The notes below the pieces were generated by a model, which did no database searches, had not been told where the DNA came from, and worked only from the letters and a program-made list of their open reading frames with translations. Positions 1 to 5,536 of a stretch of 11,508 nucleotides of DNA are shown piece after piece. Source of the DNA: Bacteroidia bacterium (GTDB lineage: Bacteria; Bacteroidota; Bacteroidia; NS11-12g; UBA955); assembly GCA_023254645.1 (NCBI GenBank), contig JALRLA010000241.1:1-11508 (forward strand). Direction: 5' to 3'. The position numbers and the translations under genes are program-made. Every line of letters begins with the position of its first letter. Position 1 is the stretch's first letter.

Positions 1-43
1 CTTTGTGCTTGGGGTTTGGGAATGGGGGGAAGGGCCAAGTCAT
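1..43 (-). CDS. Start of an unknown Pro-rich protein, cut by the window edge
   Basis: An ATG at 43 overlaps the TGA stop of the 75-residue ORF as ATGA, the usual layout of translationally coupled genes. It stays open to the window edge and reads MTWPFPPFPNPKHK. Only 14 codons are visible, so no family can be assigned. The tight overlap suggests it is co-expressed with the small ORF before it and that both belong to one unit lying beyond the truncated M36 gene. The frame could still be open by chance. Confidence 0.35.
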   Translation of the reverse strand, partial: MTWPFPPFPNPKHK

Positions 44-267
44 AAGTCATCTATTCCTTTCTTTAGCATTTCTTCAAGATGTTCGTCATCTTCTTTGGTT
101 TGGTACATCAGCTCTACAAACTGCAACAGGTTGGCAAAGTCGCCACGAATCTCAATCTCATCAATGTCTTTTATCTGTTGGTCAGGTGGTATCAGCCCCG
201 CCAACATAGCAAACGAAACGACAGAACTAAGTCGTACCCTTGAGACTTCTTTACTAACAGTCGCCAT
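40..267 (-). CDS. Small hypothetical protein, 75 aa
   Basis: I do not recognise this protein. Residues about 8-27 are mildly hydrophobic, with an AMLAGLIPP stretch. The rest is acidic and probably helical, ending in a charged EDDEHLEEMLKKGIDDL tail. There is no signal peptide, lipobox or metal motif. The start is supported by a strong purine-rich Shine-Dalgarno (GGAGAG, 4 nt before the ATG), which is unusual here because neighbouring genes lack one. Hand-counted GC is about 42%, lower than samples of the adjacent protease gene (roughly 50-55%). Its ATG lies 26 bp past the abrupt stop of the M36 gene on the same strand, and its own stop overlaps the next start (ATGA). Together these suggest a recently arrived two-gene unit rather than a native neighbour. 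Function unknown. Confidence 0.55.
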   Translation of the reverse strand: MATVSKEVSRVRLSSVVSFAMLAGLIPPDQQIKDIDEIEIRGDFANLLQFVELMYQTKEDDEHLEEMLKKGIDDL

Positions 268-290
268 AGCTCTCTCCGTATCCTGCTTCG
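268..290 (-). promoter_or_regulatory. Strong Shine-Dalgarno before the 75-aa ORF
   Basis: Read on the minus strand, the leader contains AGGATACGGAGAGAGCT directly before the ATG, with GGAGAG four nucleotides from it. Bacteroidota genes usually lack Shine-Dalgarno sequences, and most other starts in this window do too. The site therefore both fixes this start and marks the ORF as different from its neighbours. Confidence 0.5.
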
Positions 291-291
291 C

Positions 292-306
292 AGTTAAGTG
301 GTAACT
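292..306. repeat. Short dyad across the M36 truncation point
   Basis: AGTTA (292-296) and TAACT (302-306) are perfect inverted 5-bp arms around a 5-bp spacer (AGTGG). The dyad contains the TAA stop that ends the M36 reading frame (294-296). Tyrosine-recombinase crossover sites often have such arms around a short spacer, but 5-bp arms can arise by chance. The link to recombination is inference from position only. Confidence 0.3.
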
Positions 307-1937
307 CCATGCCCGAATTCATGGGCGATGACACCCATTTCCAAATCTGAGTCGGTCATGGGTTCGTAAGCCGAAGAATCGAACAAGCGAATTTCCACAT
401 CACCATTGTTCATCAGCGCTTTGATGATGTTTGCATGGCTGTATTTCAAAAAGGCCGCCGAAATGGTCGTATTTCGGGCTTGAGTGGTATTGTCAGAAGC
501 CATGGTGATGATTTGATCAGCCGCAGACGTGTCAAAAATCACGGCGGCAATGGCACCCTCACGTTGGGCTTTGTATACCTTTTGGGCAAAGGTGCATCCA
601 CCGCGCATGATGGCGGCGATGTTGCCCGACAAATCGGGACCGTTGTCCAAGGTTGCGCAACCTTGACGCGACTGAGGAGTACCGTCTTCTACCCAAACCA
701 ATTTGCCCACAATGGGCTGATCGTCTATGGCCTTGCCCCAGGTATTGGCTTGTATGCCCACTCGGTAGCGATCGCCGCTGCTTTCTACCTGCAGCGTAGC
801 ACCCGAACCGCCGCCACCGTCCCACACAAACATTTGCATTCGGGGGTCAGAGCCGTCAGGAGGAGTACTGAAGTTAGCATTGTTCGTGCCACTTCCGTCT
901 TGAGCGTCGGCCTGAACCGCATCATTGCCCTTGCCGGCGCCACTGTAGTTCTTCTCTTGAAAATTGCCCGAGGCCTCGTCAAACTCATAGTGCCACAAGA
1001 TGTCGTGCAAGCGGTTGTTGATGACAAACAAATTGGTGATGGCAAAATCTTGGTATTGCGAGGGGTTGCTCATACTTTGATCAAACGAATATTGAAAATC
1101 CAGGGTACTGGAGCTTGGCGAATATCCCGGTTGATTGTCGGCATTGGCATCTTCTGAGGCGTACACATTGTTTCCCCGAGTGATGGTGTATTCGGCGCCT
1201 GACACCCCATTTACATCGTGCCATCCGAATGGAGAGGCCATCGAGTCTGCCAGAGAAGTCAATAAACTAGGGCTGCCATACAAGGGGCTTTCGATCGGAA
1301 AATCAAAGGCCTTGTACTGGGCATTGTCGCCAGCCCTGCGCTTTAATTCGGGAGCGCCCCAGGCGCAATCCTGAGTCCAAGAACCTGTTTTTACCAAACC
1401 CTCTTGGGTCAGCCAAAGGGTCACCCAGCTCTGGGTTTGGCGATCAAAACAAACGGCATATACCGCGCTTATCAAGCCTTGTTCATTGGGCCACCAACAG
1501 GTTTTCCAATACAAGCTTCCTTCTTTGTAGACGGTATAATCGGTTATGGCTTCCCGCTCCAAGACAGCAACAGAAGGAATGAAAGCCTCCCAATTCAATG
1601 GCTCAACATAAGCCGGCATACGGGCCGGAATGTTAACTGCACGCGAATTCGAAGAAGTCAATTCCCCGCCCGCATTGTAGTGCAATCCTAACACAGCTCC
1701 CTCAATGGGCAAACCTTGATGGCATTGCTGCACGTAGGCGTGCACCCGGCCGTCGCGTTCAAAAACCAAGTCCTGCACGGTCAATTCTTTGACGTCGCGA
1801 TCATTGAGTTGATGCTGGTCCAAAAAAGCAGCGCTGCGCACCTGTTCAAAAATTCGTTCTTTGGCAGTTTCGGGTTGCAAGGATTGGGCCTGAACCCAAC
1901 TGCACATCAAGGCCAAGGCCGTGGCAAAAATTCGCAT
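294..1937 (-). pseudogene. Truncated M36 (fungalysin-type) zinc metallopeptidase
   Basis: This is the N-terminal part (547 aa) of a secreted M36 metalloprotease. In order it has a signal peptide (residues 1-18, ending VQAQ), an FTP propeptide (about 28-100), the N-terminal half of the peptidase domain (about 230-410) with the family-typical HD, GNFQ, TNNANFSTPPDG and RMQMFVW motifs, an inserted PA domain (about 411-515) with Cys427 and Cys448, and then the zinc motif H539-E-F-G-H543. Family members continue with an RLTGG-like segment, a third zinc ligand in EQMGEGWSD and, in this phylum, usually a C-terminal sorting domain. Here a TAA stop follows HEFGHGVTT, so the third ligand and the rest are missing. 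Neither other downstream frame restores the family sequence. The product should be inactive as a zinc protease. Family assignment is very secure; broken status is an inference from family length. It is divergent from the esterase gene. Confidence 0.88.
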
Positions 1938-1959
1938 AGTGCAAGTTACATTTTTGCTA

Positions 1960-1997
1960 CCAAGAGATTCATCATTTCATCATCATAAAACCAAGAG
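1960..1997. repeat. Direct repeat CCAAGAG in the divergent promoter region
   Basis: Two exact CCAAGAG copies start at 1960 and 1991, a 31-bp period close to three helical turns. The DNA between them is rich in TCAT repeats. They lie in the 77-bp gap between the divergent M36 and esterase genes, where a regulator could bind two same-face sites. Seven-base repeats can occur by chance. Confidence 0.3.
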
Positions 1998-2003
1998 GCT
2001 GAA

Positions 2004-2011
2004 TATATTTG
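2004..2011 (+). promoter_or_regulatory. TAnnTTTG -7 box before the esterase gene
   Basis: TATATTTG matches the known Bacteroidota -7 consensus TAnnTTTG exactly and ends 3 nt before the ATG at 2015. If used, transcription would start at about the first base of the ATG, giving a leaderless message. No clear TTTG -33 box is seen at the usual 19-21 bp upstream, which lowers confidence. Confidence 0.4.
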
Positions 2012-2014
2012 CCC

Positions 2015-3229
2015 ATGCGACAAATCATTTTGGCCGGGCTTATCACCCTTTCTGCCACCTTGACTTCAACGGCAACAGCTCAATGCAACGGCCGCTACGA
2101 AGACTCTTTGTTTTCAGAGATAGAAAAAACCACCCTTACTTATTCGCCCATTTTCAACGATGGCCAACATCAGTTGGACTTGTATTCCCCTAAAAACGAC
2201 AGCGAAGAGAAACGCCCTTTGATTGTCTACATTCACGGCGGGTCTTTCATTTCTGGAGACAAATCAGGCATTGACTGCCAGCATTTTGCCGAATTCTTTG
2301 CCAAACGCGGCTACGTCGTCGCATCCATCAACTATCGCTTGGCCAATCCCTTTTTATTCTTGGCATCCAAACAGGTTCAGTACCAAGCTGTTTTGGAGGC
2401 CATGGTCGACGCCAAAACCAGTGTTCGCTTTTTCTTGAAGAGCACCCGCGAGGGCAATCCCTATCATTTGGATAGCCAAGCCTTCTTTCTCGGCGGATAC
2501 TCAGCCGGCGCCGTCACCGCCCTTCACGCCACTTGGATCGATCGCATGGACGAACTCAGCCCAGAAATCCAATCGATTGTTTCCAGCACCATTGGAGACT
2601 TGAATGGCGATGCTGGATTCCAAAGTTTGCCCTTCCCCGTTCAAGGTTTATTTTCCTTTTCTGGCGCTTTGCACCAAACTTCCTATTTGGACAGCTCGGA
2701 CAGCGAAACCTGTTACTCCATTCACTCGAAAGATGATTCAACGGTTTGGTACGAGTGCGGCCCTGCTTACGGCAATCCCGATTTGCTGCAGCTTTGCGGA
2801 TCGGGTTCTCTCGAAGATCGCGATGGCATGCTCCGAAAAGAGCTGCACCATTTGGTCACCTTAGACAAGGCTGGCCACGGATGGGCGGGCTTAGGAAATG
2901 CTAACCCTGTATTTCGATGGGCTTTGGACTCCATCAATCAGTACATTTACCCCATGTTGCCATGCGCTAAATCGCCATTGGGCCTGAGTTCGCTGGGCAA
3001 TGCCAACTTCGAAATATTCCCGAACCCCTGCCACGGGTCAGAAACCATTCACATCAGAACCGAATCCAAATTTGTTCAAATCAGGACCCTACAAGGATCT
3101 TTGATTGGACAATTCCCCGTGACCGAGGGTGAAATCAAATTGCCCAACTTGCCAGGGGGTATGTATTTCCTACAGACCGAAATAAACAAGCAGCGCCTCA
3201 CCCGAACCTTTGTAGTCACGGCCCCCTAA
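2015..3229 (+). CDS. Secreted alpha/beta-hydrolase (esterase) with T9SS sorting domain
   Basis: 404 aa. The signal peptide (1-22, ending STATA) is followed by an alpha/beta-hydrolase domain (about 45-315) of the carboxylesterase/BD-FAE type and a T9SS type A sorting domain (331-404). Visible catalytic elements are the HGGS oxyanion-hole motif (74-77), the nucleophile elbow G-Y-S163-A-G, a candidate acid at Asp240 or Asp241 (HSKDDS) and His288 in AGHGW. The sorting domain shows the usual order: FEIFPNP, a central VQIRTLQGSLIG strand, then LPGGMYFLQ and a basic end. The enzyme should cross the inner membrane by Sec and the outer membrane by T9SS, then act on ester bonds outside the cell or at its surface; the substrate cannot be told. 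I chose ATG 2015 over the in-frame TTG at 2009 because it gives a clean signal peptide. The gene downstream begins 2 nt after its stop, so the two are likely co-transcribed. Confidence 0.92.
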   Translation: MRQIILAGLITLSATLTSTATAQCNGRYEDSLFSEIEKTTLTYSPIFNDGQHQLDLYSPKNDSEEKRPLIVYIHGGSFISGDKSGIDCQHFAEFFAKRGYVVASINYRLANPFLFLASKQVQYQAVLEAMVDAKTSVRFFLKSTREGNPYHLDSQAFFLGGYSAGAVTALHATWIDRMDELSPEIQSIVSSTIGDLNGDAGFQSLPFPVQGLFSFSGALHQTSYLDSSDSETCYSIHSKDDSTVWYECGPAYGNPDLLQLCGSGSLEDRDGMLRKELHHLVTLDKAGHGWAGLGNANPVFRWALDSINQYIYPMLPCAKSPLGLSSLGNANFEIFPNPCHGSETIHIRTESKFVQIRTLQGSLIGQFPVTEGEIKLPNLPGGMYFLQTEINKQRLTRTFVVTAP

Positions 3230-3231
3230 AG

Positions 3232-3987
3232 ATGTCGGCTTTTCTAGCTCCCAACCAAGATTTCTCCGCCGGCTCTATCGAGCACATCGCCGCTGTTTCT
3301 CTCATTGTAGCCGCCGGGTTATGGGCTACCTATCAGGCTCGAAAACACCCTGAAAAGGCCGAAACAATCACCCGCCTTTTTGCATGGGTCTTGGTGGGCA
3401 ATGTACTCTTGTGGCAGCTCATCAAACTGGGCGTAAGCAGCCTAGCCCCAACCCATCCTGCCTACGTTTCCTACAAACTGGGAGAAGATTTGCCTTTGAA
3501 CCCCTGCAACTGGCTGGCCTTTGTGGCCCTGGCTTATGTCTACTCCAAGCGAGAATGGCTGTGGCATCTGCTTTACTTCTTTGTGTGGGTTTTCACCTTC
3601 AATGCCGTTCTTACCCCGTCTCTGTACGAGAACTTTCCGCATTTTACCTTTTGCAAATTCTGGATTGCACATACCGGTCTTGTCATGTTTGTCATCCATT
3701 TGAATCGGCTGAAGTCGCCTACCATAGCATTCAAACACCTCCTCAAGGCCTACCTCTATTTGCAAATATTCACAGTCATCAGCCTGGGAATCAACGCCTT
3801 AATCGGAACTGAAGCCAACTATTTTTTCTTGTCGCACAAACCCTTCTCAGCTAGCGTCTTGGACATTCTTGGCGAATGGCCATACTACATCATTCAAGGA
3901 GACATCATAGCATTTGGTTTGTTCGTACTCGCTTGGCTTCCCTACCGATTCCTGACCCATCGCCTGCGCTTTCGTGTCAGTTCTTAG
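3232..3987 (+). CDS. YwaF/TMEM164-family integral membrane protein (TIGR02206)
   Basis: 251 aa, with about six or seven hydrophobic membrane segments and no cleaved signal peptide. The family is recognised from LPLNPCN (Cys92), the later FWIAHTG helix (His147) and the signature EANYFFLSHKP...SVLDILGEWPYY (about 194-219). These match the bacterial YwaF-like group, whose human relative TMEM164 is reported to be an acyltransferase acting on ether phospholipids. If that chemistry is shared, Cys92 and His147 are the best candidates for the active site; this is inference. The ATG follows the esterase stop by 2 nt, so expression is probably coupled. Together they may link an exported esterase with lipid or acyl remodelling in the inner membrane, though the sequence does not prove a joint role. 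Confidence 0.85.
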   Translation: MSAFLAPNQDFSAGSIEHIAAVSLIVAAGLWATYQARKHPEKAETITRLFAWVLVGNVLLWQLIKLGVSSLAPTHPAYVSYKLGEDLPLNPCNWLAFVALAYVYSKREWLWHLLYFFVWVFTFNAVLTPSLYENFPHFTFCKFWIAHTGLVMFVIHLNRLKSPTIAFKHLLKAYLYLQIFTVISLGINALIGTEANYFFLSHKPFSASVLDILGEWPYYIIQGDIIAFGLFVLAWLPYRFLTHRLRFRVSS

Positions 3988-4056
3988 TCTCAGACCTTAG
4001 CTGTGAACAAGATGTACCGCTTATAGTCGTTATCAAATAGAACTTTGTTTCCAATT

Positions 4057-4176
4057 ATGAAAAAAGCAATTTTAGCTCTTTGCATTCTTTCGATTGGCTT
4101 AGCTGCTTGTGGATCACCTAAGACCTGCAGCCCGAAGCGCAAGAAATACTTTCACGGGGACTTTTTGAACCTGTAA
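4057..4176 (+). CDS. Very small lipoprotein, 39 aa
   Basis: The ORF reads MKKAILALCILSIGLAACGS at its start, a textbook lipoprotein signal: basic n-region, hydrophobic core and lipobox L15-A-A-C18. Cleavage would leave a lipidated mature peptide of only 22 residues, with a second Cys at 24, a basic PKRKKYF stretch and a DFLNL end. Small Cys/Lys-rich lipoproteins of this kind are known to me from Bacteroidota genomes, but I know no function for them. Lys/Arg residues near the anchor could contact phosphate groups or nucleic acid; this is speculation. A near-match to the -7 box (GAACTTTG, 4040-4047) lies 9 nt before the ATG. It sits in the gap between the YwaF-like gene and rmuC, in the same orientation as both. 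Confidence 0.7.
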   Translation: MKKAILALCILSIGLAACGSPKTCSPKRKKYFHGDFLNL

Positions 4177-4181
4177 AATTC

Positions 4182-4213
4182 TCGAGCCATAGACTCGATT
4201 TCAGACGCTATGG
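4182..4213 (+). other. Possible hairpin or pseudoknot between the lipoprotein gene and rmuC
   Basis: TCGAG (4182-4186) and CTCGA (4194-4198) form a 5-bp stem with loop CCATAGA. Six loop bases, CCATAG (4187-4192), are exactly complementary to CTATGG (4208-4213). The two pairings could coexist as an H-type pseudoknot or compete as alternative stems. No T-tract follows, so it is not a standard terminator. Zero bases between the two 5' strands makes a full pseudoknot strained unless an end pair frays. Confidence 0.3.
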
Positions 4214-4227
4214 TTCAAATATCTTGC

Positions 4228-4235
4228 TATATTTG
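4228..4235 (+). promoter_or_regulatory. TAnnTTTG -7 box before rmuC
   Basis: TATATTTG is identical to the box before the esterase gene and ends 5 nt before the rmuC ATG. It would start transcription at or within a few bases of the start codon. The upstream -33 element is not evident. If real, rmuC has its own promoter in addition to any read-through from the lipoprotein gene. Confidence 0.42.
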
Positions 4236-4240
4236 GAGTC

Positions 4241-5536
4241 ATGGATTTGATAAGTTTTTCATCAATTTTATTGTTGCTGGCTGGTATTGCTATCGGTTAC
4301 TTCTGGGCAAAATCCAAAGTAGGGCCCGATAACACCACTGCACTTCAGCTTCAATTTGCTGAAGAGAAATCCAAAATCCAACAGGAAACAGCCGAGCGAT
4401 ACGCTGCGGCGTTGGCCCAGAAAGAAGCAGCCATGGCCCAACTTGAGGCCTTTAAAACACAGCTCGCCGAATCCAAACAAGAACAACTTCAACTTGAGGC
4501 CAAAATGAAGGAGTGGTTCAAAAGCATCAGCGCTGAACAACTCAACAAACAAAGCGAAAGTTCCAGCAAACGGCAGCACGAGGAATTAGAGAAGCTGCTC
4601 CTTCCCTTTAAAGAGCGGTTGAAGGATTTTGAAACCAAGGTTGACCAAAACAGGGAGAACGCCGTCAAATCTCATTCCCAATTGCTCATGCAAATCGAAG
4701 GCTTGTCCAAACTCAACCAGCAAATCAGTGAAAAAGCCGAGAGTTTGACCAAGGCTCTGACCGTTGAAACCAAGAGTCAAGGCAACTGGGGGGAATTGAT
4801 TTTGGATTCGATCTTGCACATGAGCGGCCTTGAAAAAGATGCCCAATACCGAACCCAGGTCGTCACCCAAAACAGCGATGGCATCACCATCAAACCCGAC
4901 GTAGTCGTCTATTTACCCGAGAACAAACACATCATTGTCGATTCCAAGGTTTCTTTGACGGCCTATAGCCAATTTGTGGAGCATTCAACGCAACCCGAAA
5001 CAGCCGCGTCCTACCTCAAAGCCCATGTCGATTCCATAAAGACGCATATCAAACAATTGAGCGACAAGAATTATTGGTCAGGTACCGGCTTGGAATCACC
5101 TGAATTTGTTTTGATGTTCATGCCCGTAGAAGCCGCTTTTGTTTTGGCCATCAAAGAAGATAAAAACCTCTTCCAATTGGCTTGGGAAAAGAAAATCATC
5201 TTGGTGGGACCCTCTACCCTGTTAGCAACCTTGAGAACCATTGAAGGTGTATGGAAATACGAAAAACTCAATCAAAACGCCTTGCAAATCGCCGATCGAG
5301 CAGGAAAATTGTACGACAAAGTCAAAGGCTTTGTGGACGACATGAACTCCATTCGGAAACACATCGACAAATCTCAAGAGGCCTTTGATTCAGCGATGAA
5401 CAAACTGTCTACGGGACGAGGCAACGTCGTTAGTCAAATCGAAAAAATGAAGCAATTGGGAGCCAAAGGAAACAGCCAAAACTTGGCTGACGATCTTGTT
5501 CAACTCGCGTTGGAATCAGACGATTCAGAAGACTGA
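4241..5536 (+). CDS. rmuC: RmuC family DNA recombination protein
   Basis: 431 aa, close to the usual RmuC length. Residues 5-22 form one N-terminal membrane anchor. Residues about 30-175 are rich in Glu, Lys, Gln and Ala and predicted coiled coil. The RmuC domain (about 178-390) has the hallmark G-N-W-G-E-L start (181-186), RTQ (194-196), K-P-D210-V-V-V-Y-L-P and I-I-V-D224-S-K226. The Asp210...Asp224-x-Lys226 pattern fits the restriction-endonuclease-like (PD-(D/E)XK) fold proposed for this family. In E. coli, rmuC was found as a gene limiting inversion between short inverted repeats; the exact biochemical role is not settled. The anchor implies it acts on DNA near the inner membrane. The C-terminus is acidic (LESDDSED). 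The last 37 bp overlap the convergent antiporter gene. ATG 4241 is chosen because it includes the complete anchor. Confidence 0.94.
   Translation: MDLISFSSILLLLAGIAIGYFWAKSKVGPDNTTALQLQFAEEKSKIQQETAERYAAALAQKEAAMAQLEAFKTQLAESKQEQLQLEAKMKEWFKSISAEQLNKQSESSSKRQHEELEKLLLPFKERLKDFETKVDQNRENAVKSHSQLLMQIEGLSKLNQQISEKAESLTKALTVETKSQGNWGELILDSILHMSGLEKDAQYRTQVVTQNSDGITIKPDVVVYLPENKHIIVDSKVSLTAYSQFVEHSTQPETAASYLKAHVDSIKTHIKQLSDKNYWSGTGLESPEFVLMFMPVEAAFVLAIKEDKNLFQLAWEKKIILVGPSTLLATLRTIEGVWKYEKLNQNALQIADRAGKLYDKVKGFVDDMNSIRKHIDKSQEAFDSAMNKLSTGRGNVVSQIEKMKQLGAKGNSQNLADDLVQLALESDDSED

Noticed and set aside
293..299. GTTAAGT resembles an integron core site (GTTRRRY)
   Set aside because: The motif is short and degenerate, no attC-like imperfect palindrome is seen beside it, and the ORF layout (ATGA overlap, no cassette spacing) does not fit a gene cassette.
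230..303. Simple frameshift as the cause of the short M36 protein
   Set aside because: Both other minus-strand frames were read past the stop. One gives an LT dipeptide by chance, then leads into the 75-aa ORF; neither shows the family's EQMGEGWSD region.
435..1157. 240-codon plus-strand ORF opposite the M36 gene
   Set aside because: The opposite strand encodes an unmistakable M36 protease with conserved motifs throughout; the plus-strand product has no recognisable domain or start context and is an antisense shadow.
4183..4213. Rho-independent terminator after the lipoprotein gene
   Set aside because: The stems are short and no T-tract follows, so a regulatory fold is at best possible and a standard terminator is not supported.
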